Assembly (NCBI RefSeq): GCF_002285495.1
Contig: NZ_CP016786.1
Location: 2,370,001-2,434,000 of the forward strand
Direction: 5' to 3'
Origin: Clostridium isatidis
GTDB taxonomy: Bacteria > Bacillota > Clostridia > Clostridiales > Clostridiaceae
Length of the DNA stretch: 64,000 nt
The position numbers and the translations under genes were made by a program. The notes beneath the pieces were generated by a model. That model made no database searches. It worked only from the letters and a program-made list of their open reading frames with translations, and was not told the DNA's origin. Each line of letters begins with the position of its first letter. Positions within the stretch are counted from its first letter, which is position 1. Shown here piece after piece: positions 9,404 to 18,708 of the stretch.

Positions 9404-9423
9404 AAGGAGTTTTAAAACTCCTT
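9404..9423 (-). terminator. Terminator overlapping the stop codon of the MutS-like gene
   Basis: AAGGAGTTTT / AAAACTCCTT followed on the minus strand by TTATTTTG. The TAA stop (9414-9412) lies inside the hairpin, so a ribosome finishing translation would sit on the stem. Confidence 0.7.
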
Positions 9424-11214
9424 AAAATTTATTCCTGCTAATTTCATAAGATGGACAGCATTTTGGGTCTTACTTCTTCCCTCTCTTAATTTATAATCAA
9501 AATATATTTTATTATCTTTATAATATTCTTGAAAATTATAATTTCTTATCCAATCTTTAGTTTTTTCTAAGTCACATAGTTCTAAATCATGAGTTGAAAC
9601 TAAGCCTATTGAACCATTTTCTACTAATTGATTTATTAAAACTCTTGCACCCTCATGCCTATCTTTTGAATTAGTACCTTTAAAAATTTCATCTAGCAAG
9701 AAAAATACCCTTTCTCCTCTCTTTGCTGCATCTATTAATATTTTTATCCTTAGAATTTCTGCATAAAAAGAAGATATACTTTCCTCTAAGTTATCTGTAG
9801 TTCTCATACAAGTATATATATTAAATATTCCACATTTAAAACCCTTACTATAAGTTTTTGCTCCAATATAACTTAATAGTAAATTTAAACCTATAGTTCT
9901 TAAAAAAGTACTTTTACCAGACATATTTGAACCAGTAATTAAAGCTGCTTTTGAATTATTATTTAATTTAAAGCTATTTGAAATCGCTCTTTTTCCTAAC
10001 ATTGGATGGGCAATTTCAATACCTTCTAGTTCTTTTCTTTCACTTATCTCTGGATAAGTCCATTCTTCAAAATCAAAAGAAATATTAGAAATACTGCAAA
10101 GAGCTTCAATTTTTCCCATAATACTTAACCACTCTTCAAAATACTTACCATTTTCTTTTTTCCAATTTTCTATATTTCTTAATATAAATGTATCTGTTAA
10201 AAATAATACATTTAATATTAAATAGTAAGCATTTTTGGAGCTATCTCCTAGCCAATCTACTAAATTTTTAAGAGCTTTCATTTCATTATAAGCACTTATA
10301 TTAGTATTATTAGCAAGCTTATACTTTAACTTTATTAATAACTTACTTTCAAATTTCTCCTTTTCTATTAACTCTAAAATATTTGTGTAAGCTTCAATGT
10401 CTTTTTTATGATTATCAAAAAGTAAAATAACTTCTTGTAAATTCCTAGTTAATGCCTTTACTACTGCATAATTAATGATAAAATTTAAAATTAAAAAACT
10501 AAAAGGTATTATCTTTAAAAGAACTAAAATTATAGAAATAAAAGTTATGAATATAAAAAAATAAGGTATTACCTTTAATGAATTTTTTTCTTTTACTTCA
10601 CTATTTGCCCAGACTAATAATTCCTCTATGCTTTTATTTCCACTTTTTTTTATGGCAGATTTTACTTCTAATCTTTGTCTCCAATCAATCTTTTTTGAAA
10701 GCTCTTCTACAGCTTCCTGACTTTCTAATATAGTGGATTTATCAGGAAGATTTTTTAGCATTAATATTTCAGCCAATTTTTTTCTTCCAAACTTAGTTCT
10801 TGTTGAATTTATCATTTGAAATAAAGAATTCCTGCCAAAAACATCCAAATCATTGATAAATCCATGCTTTTCATCTAAAAATTCTTCTCCATTATCTTGA
10901 AAGTCCTTAAAGCTTCCATCTATTCTTGAAAGACCTTTTTTATTTACTTCTAAATATATTAATGTTTCATTTTTCTCATTAATTCTTTCATTATGGATAT
11001 AAGCAATAATTAAAAATAATCCTAAAAATATAATTAATGAAGCTACTATCCCTAAAATATTTTCTTTTTTATAAAAATAATAAGCTAATAAAATACCTAG
11101 AATAAATATTACTAATCTAGAAATTGATAACTGCAATATTAATTTATTTAACTTATTTAATTTATTATTATACCTGTCTATTTTACTATTATAATAATCT
11201 AAAGCTTTACTCAT
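9412..11214 (-). CDS. Membrane-anchored MutS-family ATPase
   Basis: 600 residues. Two hydrophobic helices lie near 30-70 and two more near 210-255. The C-terminal third is a MutS-type ABC ATPase: Walker A TGSNMSGKSTFLR near 425, Walker B FFLLDEIFKGTNSKDRHEG near 500 and the STHDLEL switch near 540. The mismatch-recognition and connector domains of MutS1 are absent, as is the Smr nuclease domain of MutS2. This short membrane-linked MutS class occurs in many Firmicutes and Bacteroidetes and its job is unknown. Canonical mismatch repair is unlikely. It is monocistronic, with a leader gap of 150 bases from the kinase gene downstream. Confidence 0.8.
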   Translation of the reverse strand: MSKALDYYNSKIDRYNNKLNKLNKLILQLSISRLVIFILGILLAYYFYKKENILGIVASLIIFLGLFLIIAYIHNERINEKNETLIYLEVNKKGLSRIDGSFKDFQDNGEEFLDEKHGFINDLDVFGRNSLFQMINSTRTKFGRKKLAEILMLKNLPDKSTILESQEAVEELSKKIDWRQRLEVKSAIKKSGNKSIEELLVWANSEVKEKNSLKVIPYFFIFITFISIILVLLKIIPFSFLILNFIINYAVVKALTRNLQEVILLFDNHKKDIEAYTNILELIEKEKFESKLLIKLKYKLANNTNISAYNEMKALKNLVDWLGDSSKNAYYLILNVLFLTDTFILRNIENWKKENGKYFEEWLSIMGKIEALCSISNISFDFEEWTYPEISERKELEGIEIAHPMLGKRAISNSFKLNNNSKAALITGSNMSGKSTFLRTIGLNLLLSYIGAKTYSKGFKCGIFNIYTCMRTTDNLEESISSFYAEILRIKILIDAAKRGERVFFLLDEIFKGTNSKDRHEGARVLINQLVENGSIGLVSTHDLELCDLEKTKDWIRNYNFQEYYKDNKIYFDYKLREGRSKTQNAVHLMKLAGINFKEF

Positions 11215-11364
11215 AAGAAAACCACCTTTTTAATTAAGTTCCTAGTTTAAATATACAGTATTGAAGAAATATATTATTAAAATTAATCATTTTATTATTA
11301 TATCAAATATAGAAGCTATTAATCCATAAAAATGAAAATTTTAACATATTATTCTCTATAATAA

Positions 11365-11404
11365 AAAAGGAGCTGTCCATAAATCTTATGATACAACTCC
11401 TTTT
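11365..11404 (-). terminator. Terminator of znuA
   Basis: AAAAGGAGCTGT / ACAACTCCTTTT (one G-U pair on the RNA) with a 16-base loop and a TTTTTTATT tail on the minus strand. Confidence 0.7.
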
Positions 11405-11447
11405 ATTTTAAAAATAGACTTAAATTCCCACTAAATTTTTGATTTAA

Positions 11448-12401
11448 CTATTTTAATAATGATGTATAAATTGTTTCTAAATTATATTCCATAGCTTGAA
11501 GATAATCTAAGTCATCTTCCTTTGTTTCAAGGCTATATATCTTTTCAATAGCTGCTCCAACTGCATTAGCTAAAGTTTCTGAAGCTTCAGCACTAGCTGT
11601 GGTTTCACTAAATATTACTTTAACCTTATTTTCTTTGCAGTAGTCAATAAGCTTTTCTAAATCTTTAGGCGTCAATTCTCCTTCACCATAAACATCTGCT
11701 ATACTATTTTGTATTAAGCCAAAATCTCTTGCTATATAGGCAAAAGCAGCATGTCCAGTTACTAAATCTTTATTTTCTATATTCTTAAATTTTTCAATGT
11801 AAGTATCTTTTAATGCATTCATTTTAGAAATTAGCTTATCATAATTGGCTTCATAATATTCTTTATTTTCTGCATCAATTTCAATTAAAGCATTTTTAAT
11901 ATTCTCTACTTCCTTTACAGCATCTGTTAGGCTTAACCAAACATGAGGATCATAGTCTCCGTGACTATGTTCTTCTTCATCATGTTCTTCCTCTTCATGA
12001 TCCTCTAAATCTTCTTCTTTTACAGCTGTTAAGGCTTTTATACCTGACGATGCTTCTACAATTTTAACTTCAGTTCCTTCTAAGGTTGTTAGGATTGAAT
12101 TTATCCACTCTTCCATTCCTAAACCATTATAAATAAAGATATTAGAGTTAGTTAAATTTTTTAAATCTGTTGGCTTTGGATCAAAACTATGAGCATCTGT
12201 TCCATCAGGAATTATAGAAAATACTTCTACCTTATCTCCACCTATGCTTTCTGCAAAATCCTTTAAAGGATATATTGTTACACCTATTTTTATTTTATCA
12301 TTAATGTTTTCACTTATATTTTCTTTATCTTTATTATTGCATCCAGTAAATACTAAAAAAACTCCTAGTATAAGAGCAAAAATTGATATTTTTCTTCTCA
12401 T
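11448..12401 (-). CDS. znuA: Zinc ABC transporter substrate-binding lipoprotein ZnuA/AdcA
   Basis: 317 residues. A lipoprotein signal peptide ends in VFTGC (Cys21), so the protein is anchored outside the membrane. The TroA fold is clear: DGTDAHSFDPKP carries the first His ligand, a loop rich in His and Glu lies at about 137-152 (DHEEEEHDEEEHSHGDYD), DPHVWLS has a second His, TGHAAFAYIARDFGL a third, and the C-terminal half carries SETTASAE. The His-rich loop is typical of zinc rather than manganese binders. No ATPase or permease gene is adjacent, so these components must lie elsewhere. A Fur-type operator sits on its promoter, which suggests Zur control. Confidence 0.92.
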   Translation of the reverse strand: MRRKISIFALILGVFLVFTGCNNKDKENISENINDKIKIGVTIYPLKDFAESIGGDKVEVFSIIPDGTDAHSFDPKPTDLKNLTNSNIFIYNGLGMEEWINSILTTLEGTEVKIVEASSGIKALTAVKEEDLEDHEEEEHDEEEHSHGDYDPHVWLSLTDAVKEVENIKNALIEIDAENKEYYEANYDKLISKMNALKDTYIEKFKNIENKDLVTGHAAFAYIARDFGLIQNSIADVYGEGELTPKDLEKLIDYCKENKVKVIFSETTASAEASETLANAVGAAIEKIYSLETKEDDLDYLQAMEYNLETIYTSLLK

Positions 12402-12416
12402 TAACCCACCTCTTTT

Positions 12417-12431
12417 TGCAAATGATTTGCA
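12417..12431. promoter_or_regulatory. Fur-family (probably Zur) operator of znuA
   Basis: Perfect 7-1-7 palindrome TGCAAATGATTTGCA, the geometry used by Fur, Zur and PerR. It lies 15-20 bases downstream of the -10 box and just before the znuA ribosome site, so bound repressor would block transcription. A zinc transporter gene points to Zur; the regulator gene itself is not in the window. Confidence 0.7.
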
Positions 12432-12445
12432 TTTTTTACTGTTTA

Positions 12446-12474
12446 ATTTTATACTCTTATACTATTATTGTCAA
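12446..12474 (-). promoter_or_regulatory. Sigma-A promoter of znuA
   Basis: Consensus TTGACA (12474-12469), 17-base spacer, TAAAAT (12451-12446). The -35 box starts three bases after the stop codon of the yhaN-like gene, with no terminator in between. Confidence 0.7.
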
Positions 12475-12476
12475 TG

Positions 12477-15221
12477 CTATAAGCAAATATAATTAACTTT
12501 ATCATTTATATTTTTTAATAGTTCTATTTCTCTTTTTTGGCAAGTAAATATGATAATTTGATTTATATCTATTTCTGATAGTAATTTTAATGCTTTTTCA
12601 AGTCTCATATCATCATATTGAACAAAGGCATCATCTAAAATTAAAGGATATTCAGTATTTTTATATATCATCTTTATAAAAGCAAGCCTTAAAGATAGGT
12701 AAAGCTGATCATTAGCACCATTACTTAACATTCCTGCACTTATGACATCATTTTTCTGACGAACCTTCATTTCATAACTGTCCGAAACCATAACTTCATT
12801 ATATTCACCATTAGTTAAATAATTATAATAATTCATGACATTTGAATTAAGTATATTAGTGAAATTGCCTCTAACTTCCCTTAATGAAGCCTTCATAACT
12901 TCTATTGCAAGTTCAATAGATTGCATTTGGATTTCTAAAGTTTTCATCTTTTCTTTTATATCTTCTATCTCTTCTTCTATTTCTGCTATACTGCGTTTTC
13001 CTAAATATCTATTTTCTAATTTATTTTCAATATCCTTTATTGATTTTTCTAATTCTATTAATTCATTAGATTTTTCAGAAATCTTTATATCTATTTCTTC
13101 TTCAGAACTATAATTATATTTTATCTCCTTATTTATTATATCTTTAACTTCCTCCTTTATAGCATCTATATCTTTATCTTTTGTTAAGGCTGCATAAGTT
13201 TCTTCTATACTTTTTAATCCTCTTATTATTTCTGCTCTTTCTTTTATTTTTTCTCTTAATTCAATTAATTTTTCTTCTAGTTCATATAAATCTATGTCTT
13301 CTAAGCCTATAAAGGCAAGTTTTTCCCTTATTCTTTTTTCTCTTATATTTAGTTCCTTTTCTAAGCTTTCTATTGATTTTTCTTCTTTTTCGACTTCTAT
13401 TTCTAAGGAAAGAAGCTCTTTGTTTACCTCTTCATATTTAGAAATCTTATAAATAATTTCATTAATATTCTCAGTATTTGATAATTCTAAAATCTTATCA
13501 ATATTTTTTTGATTTTTATTATAAGTTTCTTTAAGCTTATCAATATTTAGTGGAACTAACTGACTATATTTTTCTGATATCCTTATTTTCTGCTTTTCTT
13601 CGAAGTCAGTAAATTCCTCATAGGATTTTAATTTTCTTATAAAATCTTCGTAACTACTGGATTTTACAAGTTTTGTATACTTATAAATTTCCTTTTCTAT
13701 TTCATTAATTTCTTCCTGTAGCCTTTTTATTACTTGCTCCTTACCTTCTATAGTTTTATTTTTATTTACCTTCTTATTGATAATTAATAAAAACAGTAAA
13801 CTAAAAATAAAAGCTATTCCAATAATCACTGAAAGATAAATATTTGATTTAATTATTATTGTGCATATTAAAGTTATAAATAATAGTACACTTGCTACCT
13901 TAATTAAATTATTATATTTTTTTATATAATCTCTATTGTTTGTATCTTCTTTTAAATTATTATTTTCTATATTAAATTTAAGCTCCTTTAACTTTTCTTC
14001 ATATCTTTTCAATAAATATTTAATTTCTTCTACCTTATTTTCAAAATTAATAGAAGCTCCTAATTTTTCTTTTTTTATTGCTATTTCTTCTTGTAATCTT
14101 TCAATTTCAATATTTAAATTATTATAAATATCTATTTTTTCTTTAATAACTTCCTGTTCCATTACATTTTTTATAAAGTTATTTTTTTCATTATTAGAGA
14201 TATTATCTAGAAAAAGCAGCTCCCTATTATCTGATTTTTTCTTATTATATATTTCTATCTTATAAGCTAAATTTCTTTCACTTTCATTTTTCATATCTAA
14301 AATACTAAAATATAGAGAATTTTCTTCCTTTATGTCATTTAAAAGATTTTCATCAATTAGTCCATTTTTTGATGATAGGCTGCTTTCAATAAACCTTTCC
14401 TTCTTTTTTAGCTCTTCTTTTTTCTTTAAATATTCAGTAATTTCCTCATATTCCTTTTGAAGCTTTATTTTCTTTAAATATCTTTTATATATATTTAAAT
14501 TTTTAATCTCCTCTCTTAAATTACTTCTATTTTCTTTTAAAGTAATTAAGGCTTGCTCTTCTTCCAAATTATTTTCTGCTAATCTGTAAGCCTCATATCT
14601 TTCTTCCACTAAAGCATTATATTTTTCCCTTAATATGTCTAGTTTTCCTGTTTTTCTTGTAGTAGTTATCTTCTTTTTTATAGTCTCTAATTTTTCAAAG
14701 GACTTTTGTACTGATATATTTTCTTCCTCAGAATCTAAAAGGTTTGCCGCTTTATCTATTATTTCTTCTTCTTTATCCTTAGATATTGCCACCCCTAACT
14801 GGCTGATAAACAAGGTTTTATTAAAGGTTGCAGAATTTACATTTAAAAAATATTTCCCTGGATCATTTTTAGGAATATCTAAAATTTCTTCCCCAGTTTC
14901 TGCATCTATTATTTGAGATAAATCTTCCTTTTTGGTTTTACCAAAAGTTCTTATTATTACATACCTTCTATTATTATGATTTAGATAAAGCTCTCCCCTT
15001 ATTGTATCTCCATCTACTGGCATAAATCTTAATCTATCATTATTTTTTATATCCTTACTTCTTTTGCTATTCATGCCATATAACCAAACCCTTATGAAGT
15101 TTTGTATGGTACTTTTACCTTTTTCATTTTCTCCGTATATTAAATTTATTCCTTCTTTAAAATCTATTACTTTATTTTTAATACCTGCAAAGGCAATAAT
15201 ATTTACCTTATCAATAATCAT
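12477..15221 (-). CDS. yhaN: SbcC/Rad50-like ATPase of the YhaN type
   Basis: 914 residues. The N-terminal lobe has Walker A GENEKGKST near residue 32. Long coiled-coil arms span about 170-800 and are interrupted by two hydrophobic helices near 443-485 (VASVLLFITLICTIII and a second one), so the coiled-coil tip may dip into the membrane. The C-terminal lobe has the ABC signature region LSNGANDQLYLSLRLAF and Walker B YPLILDDAFVQYD. Bacillus YhaN has the same plan. It overlaps the YhaO-like nuclease gene by 11 bases, consistent with an Mre11-Rad50-like DNA-end-processing complex. The exact role is not established. Confidence 0.87.
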   Translation of the reverse strand: MIIDKVNIIAFAGIKNKVIDFKEGINLIYGENEKGKSTIQNFIRVWLYGMNSKRSKDIKNNDRLRFMPVDGDTIRGELYLNHNNRRYVIIRTFGKTKKEDLSQIIDAETGEEILDIPKNDPGKYFLNVNSATFNKTLFISQLGVAISKDKEEEIIDKAANLLDSEEENISVQKSFEKLETIKKKITTTRKTGKLDILREKYNALVEERYEAYRLAENNLEEEQALITLKENRSNLREEIKNLNIYKRYLKKIKLQKEYEEITEYLKKKEELKKKERFIESSLSSKNGLIDENLLNDIKEENSLYFSILDMKNESERNLAYKIEIYNKKKSDNRELLFLDNISNNEKNNFIKNVMEQEVIKEKIDIYNNLNIEIERLQEEIAIKKEKLGASINFENKVEEIKYLLKRYEEKLKELKFNIENNNLKEDTNNRDYIKKYNNLIKVASVLLFITLICTIIIKSNIYLSVIIGIAFIFSLLFLLIINKKVNKNKTIEGKEQVIKRLQEEINEIEKEIYKYTKLVKSSSYEDFIRKLKSYEEFTDFEEKQKIRISEKYSQLVPLNIDKLKETYNKNQKNIDKILELSNTENINEIIYKISKYEEVNKELLSLEIEVEKEEKSIESLEKELNIREKRIREKLAFIGLEDIDLYELEEKLIELREKIKERAEIIRGLKSIEETYAALTKDKDIDAIKEEVKDIINKEIKYNYSSEEEIDIKISEKSNELIELEKSIKDIENKLENRYLGKRSIAEIEEEIEDIKEKMKTLEIQMQSIELAIEVMKASLREVRGNFTNILNSNVMNYYNYLTNGEYNEVMVSDSYEMKVRQKNDVISAGMLSNGANDQLYLSLRLAFIKMIYKNTEYPLILDDAFVQYDDMRLEKALKLLSEIDINQIIIFTCQKREIELLKNINDKVNYICL

Positions 15222-16341
15222 CTAAATTCACCTCACCGCTAGATAAGGATTGAATACCTATCTTTAATGCCATTTTTATCAGTTCCTGATCTAACTCTTG
15301 ATTTTTAGACATTTCTAAGAGTTTTCTTGCGTAAACTCCCTTAATCGAATAATCTTCTGCTATCTTATCAAAATTTAATTTAACTTCGGTCTTATCTATA
15401 ACTTTGACATAATAAAAATAATCTCTTATTTTTTCAAGGATCACATTTTCATTTAAATTTATAAAAGCTTCAACTTCTCCTTTTAATATAATTTTATAAA
15501 AATTTTGCTTTCTATCTTCCTCTTTTATCTTCTCTAATATTTTCGCTTTTATTTCTTCATAGGTCATAGAATTACTTATATCAATTTCAACTACATAATA
15601 ATTTCTTTTTGATGTTCTTTTAAATTTTAAATCTACAGTATCCTTTGATATTTCCCCTATAATAACTCCCTTATCTCCTATTTCATCAAAGCCTCTTCCT
15701 TGAGGACATCCTGCGTATGCATAATATGTGTTTTTTTCTTTTTGAATAGCGCTAAAATTATGCCTATGACCTATAGCAATATAGTCTAAATTGCTGTTTC
15801 CAATATCTTTTAATGTTATTGGATTATATTCATTTCCTTCATCATTATTAGATATATCAGCATGAATAGTCATAATATTTATATAGTCATTAATTACATT
15901 TATATTTTTTAATAAACTCTTTCTGATATAGTTACTATTAAAAGCTGCTCCCCAAACTACTGTTTTCAAATCCTCTATAATCACTCTTTCTATTTCTTGA
16001 CTTGTAAAAATATAAACATTTTCAGGCCAATCTATAAGTTTATAAAAGGATTTATCATTATAGGGATCATGGTTTCCGGGAGAAATAAATACTCTTATAT
16101 TTGGAATTCTTTCAAATTCCTTTTTTATATATATCAATGTTTTTTTATCTACAGTCAAATTATCAAATATATCCCCAGTTAATAAAAAGATATCAACAGA
16201 ATTATCAATACATAAGTCAATAATCTTACTAAAGACTTCTAATAGTTCTTCCTTACTAATTAAAGATAAGTTCTTATTTAACTCTTTAAATGGGGTATCA
16301 AAATGTAAATCTCCAGCTTGTAATATTCTTACTTTTTTCAT
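15211..16341 (-). CDS. yhaO: SbcD/Mre11-like metallophosphoesterase, YhaO type
   Basis: 376 residues. Calcineurin-like phosphoesterase motifs appear in order: AGDLHFD (D and H ligands, residues 9-14), LLTGDIFDN near 55, SPGNHDPY near 85, IHADIS near 165 and IGHRHNF near 200. The C-terminal part is a capping domain. It should be a manganese-dependent nuclease acting on DNA ends together with the YhaN-like ATPase, whose start lies inside the end of this gene (11-base overlap, translational coupling likely). It is the first gene of a two-gene operon. The YhaM exonuclease found beside this pair in Bacillus is absent here. Confidence 0.87.
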   Translation of the reverse strand: MKKVRILQAGDLHFDTPFKELNKNLSLISKEELLEVFSKIIDLCIDNSVDIFLLTGDIFDNLTVDKKTLIYIKKEFERIPNIRVFISPGNHDPYNDKSFYKLIDWPENVYIFTSQEIERVIIEDLKTVVWGAAFNSNYIRKSLLKNINVINDYINIMTIHADISNNDEGNEYNPITLKDIGNSNLDYIAIGHRHNFSAIQKEKNTYYAYAGCPQGRGFDEIGDKGVIIGEISKDTVDLKFKRTSKRNYYVVEIDISNSMTYEEIKAKILEKIKEEDRKQNFYKIILKGEVEAFINLNENVILEKIRDYFYYVKVIDKTEVKLNFDKIAEDYSIKGVYARKLLEMSKNQELDQELIKMALKIGIQSLSSGEVNLDDY

Positions 16342-16442
16342 TGCATCACCTTAATTTTAATAATTTATACCGAACCTTAGTTCTTATTTTATCATTTAGT
16401 TCTTATATTCACAATATTAAAGATATGTATAAAAAATAAAAA

Positions 16443-16462
16443 TGCAGGTAAAATTACCTGCA
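16443..16462 (-). terminator. Terminator of the GntR-ABC-lipoprotein operon
   Basis: TGCAGGTAA / TTACCTGCA with a TTTTTATTTTTT tail on the minus strand, five bases after the lipoprotein stop codon. Confidence 0.8.
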
Positions 16463-16467
16463 TAAAA

Positions 16468-17283
16468 TTAATTCTTTATATTTAACTCTCCAATTCCCAT
16501 ATTTATATCAAAGAGATATTTATTTTCCCCTGAGGTTTTTGCACTAGCATTTACACTTCCTAAACCTGAACTTGTTTTTATATTTACTGGTGCATCTTCT
16601 GGAATAACTATAGTTGCATCTCCTAGTCCACCTTCAAACTTTAAGTTTCCATTAATATCTCCTAAAGTTATATTGATATTACCAACTCCACCTTTAATAT
16701 TCATGTCTCCAGTTTTTTTATTTGTATTAATATTAATATCTCCAAGTCCACTTTCTAAATTCAGTTCATTAAAGGAAACATCTTCTATATACAATTCTCC
16801 AACACCTGCATTTACTTCCATCGATTCAAGAATTAAATCTTTAACTTTACATGATCCAACTCCTAATGAAAGTTTTAAATTACCATTATAACTGCTAGGT
16901 ATTTTTATTGTTAAATCACTTGAGGTATCTGAATTTAAATTATTAGAATTATTGTATTTTTCTTCTATTTCTAACTCATTAAAATTTTTATCTACTTTAA
17001 TTCCCTCGGATTCTTCTCCCAATACTCCTGATATTTCTACTTCCTCACCATCATAATACATAATATTTAAATTACTAACATCAATTTCTATATCGAGATT
17101 ACTTATACCTTCTATTGATTCTTTTATATTTACCTTTTCACCATCTTTATTAGTAGAATTTCTATTAATAAAATCATTAATTTTATTATTTCTTCTACTT
17201 TCTATTCCAAACTTAACTCCACAGCCACTTAATAGTATTGTAGTTACAAATATTGATAAAATAATTTTGCTTATTTTTTTCAT
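16468..17283 (-). CDS. Lipoprotein with beta-helical (toastrack/DUF4097-like) repeats
   Basis: 271 residues. A lipoprotein signal peptide ends in LLSGC (Cys21). From about residue 60 on there are repeated short strands of the form LKFEGGLGDATI, MNIKGGVGNINI and LNLESGLGDINI, the pattern of the stacked-strand fold in LiaF/DUF4097 proteins. It is the last gene of a GntR-ATPase-permease operon, 12 bases after the permease. Such proteins often accompany cell-envelope stress or peptide-export systems, where they may sense or shield the membrane surface. The specific ligand is unknown. Confidence 0.75.
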   Translation of the reverse strand: MKKISKIILSIFVTTILLSGCGVKFGIESRRNNKINDFINRNSTNKDGEKVNIKESIEGISNLDIEIDVSNLNIMYYDGEEVEISGVLGEESEGIKVDKNFNELEIEEKYNNSNNLNSDTSSDLTIKIPSSYNGNLKLSLGVGSCKVKDLILESMEVNAGVGELYIEDVSFNELNLESGLGDININTNKKTGDMNIKGGVGNINITLGDINGNLKFEGGLGDATIVIPEDAPVNIKTSSGLGSVNASAKTSGENKYLFDINMGIGELNIKN

Positions 17284-17295
17284 ATTACTCCCCCC

Positions 17296-17994
17296 TTAAA
17301 TAATATCTAATTTTTTATCTAAATGAGTTATTGATATAATTACTAGAGCTATTATCCATACTAAATTCAATAGTGAATATAGTATATCTATTTCTATAAA
17401 TGATCCTATTTTCATATATACATATGGAAATAACTTAGTTATAAACTTAATGCTGTTTGAAACAAAGCCGTGAATAAATCCACCCCCTACAATAATTGTT
17501 AAAATACATAACCAGAATTTCTTAATATATGATGAGAAAATTACTATATAAGAAGTAATTATAATATAAGCTATTGTGGTTCCATAGGCTGTTGCTAATG
17601 TTGTTAATTTAACCACTTCTGACATAAAATTTCCTGATAGGCTTATCATGATATAAGCTATAAGAACTATACTTCCTTGCAAAATAATAAATTCTATATA
17701 CTTTGCAACAATAAACTCCCATGATTTAATTGGTAAAGTAAATATTAATTTACCTTTTTCCTTTGATATTTGTTTTGAAAAAGTTACTAATGAAGCTATT
17801 AAGTTTATTAATAAAAATAAAGCAATGTTTGCAATATTAATAGCTGAAATAAATTCTGAAAGGAATGGAATTCTAATAAAAGTTACACTCATTGATAAAT
17901 TTAATATTATTAACGCTATTATATATACTAACTTGCTTGATCCAGAATTATATTTCCCAAAATTATACTTTAATATCTTTAAAATATTATTCAT
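17296..17994 (-). CDS. ABC-2 type transporter permease
   Basis: 232 residues with about six transmembrane helices (near 20-45, 50-72, 95-120, 130-155, 160-180 and 200-222) and the loop FSKQISKEKGKLIFTLPIKSWEFIVAKY, which is typical of ABC-2 permeases. It lies 15 bases downstream of its ATPase. With the GntR gene and the lipoprotein it forms a YtrA-like operon. The transported substrate is unknown. Export or immunity against cell-wall-active compounds is the usual guess for this arrangement. Confidence 0.8.
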   Translation of the reverse strand: MNNILKILKYNFGKYNSGSSKLVYIIALIILNLSMSVTFIRIPFLSEFISAINIANIALFLLINLIASLVTFSKQISKEKGKLIFTLPIKSWEFIVAKYIEFIILQGSIVLIAYIMISLSGNFMSEVVKLTTLATAYGTTIAYIIITSYIVIFSSYIKKFWLCILTIIVGGGFIHGFVSNSIKFITKLFPYVYMKIGSFIEIDILYSLLNLVWIIALVIISITHLDKKLDII

Positions 17995-18009
17995 ACTATT
18001 CCTCCTTTA

Positions 18010-18708
18010 TTATTCTGCAAATATATTTCTATAAATCTCATCTATTGATGCCTTATATTTCTCTCTTAATTCTTCTGCATCTCCACGTTCTACTATTTTT
18101 CCTTCACCTAAAAATGCTACTTCATCAAAAATTCTATCTAGTTCTCCAATATAATGGGTAGTAATTATCATAGAGCTTTCTTCATTTAAATTTTCTAATA
18201 TAGCATCTAAGATTTTTTCTCTTGATACTGGATCAACACCTGAAATAGGTTCATCCAACATATATAGCTTTGCTTTTCTACTTAAAGTTAAAGATAAATA
18301 AAATTTTTCACACATTCCTTTTGACAGTTCTTTTATTTTAGCTTCTTCATCCAAATTCATAAAATTTAAATAGTATTTCATTTTTTCTTTTTCAAAGTCA
18401 GCAAAAAAATCTGAATATAAATTTATTGCATTTTTTATCTTCATATTTTTATCGAATATATTTCTATCTTGCAAAAATGCAATATAATTTTTACTATCAG
18501 AAGTTATAGGTAATCCTTCAAGCTTTATATCTCCTTGATCAATCTTTAAAAAACCTTGTATCATATTTAAAAGAGTAGTTTTCCCTTGACCATTAGGCCC
18601 CATAATCCCTAGCACTTTACCTTTTTCTAAATTGAAGTTTATTCCCTTTAATATAAGTTTTCCATTAATAGATTTATATACATTATTTACTTCTAATAAA
18701 TTACTCAT
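18010..18708 (-). CDS. ABC transporter ATP-binding protein
   Basis: 232 residues. Walker A is GPNGQGKTT near residue 38, the signature motif is LSKGMCEKFYLSL near 128 (LSKGM instead of LSGGQ, as in YtrB/BcrA-like exporters), Walker B is KLYMLDEPISGVDPV near 150 and the H loop is TTHYIGE. It is cytoplasmic and drives the permease encoded next to it. The gene overlaps the GntR regulator gene by eight bases, so translation is coupled. Confidence 0.88.
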   Translation of the reverse strand: MSNLLEVNNVYKSINGKLILKGINFNLEKGKVLGIMGPNGQGKTTLLNMIQGFLKIDQGDIKLEGLPITSDSKNYIAFLQDRNIFDKNMKIKNAINLYSDFFADFEKEKMKYYLNFMNLDEEAKIKELSKGMCEKFYLSLTLSRKAKLYMLDEPISGVDPVSREKILDAILENLNEESSMIITTHYIGELDRIFDEVAFLGEGKIVERGDAEELREKYKASIDEIYRNIFAE

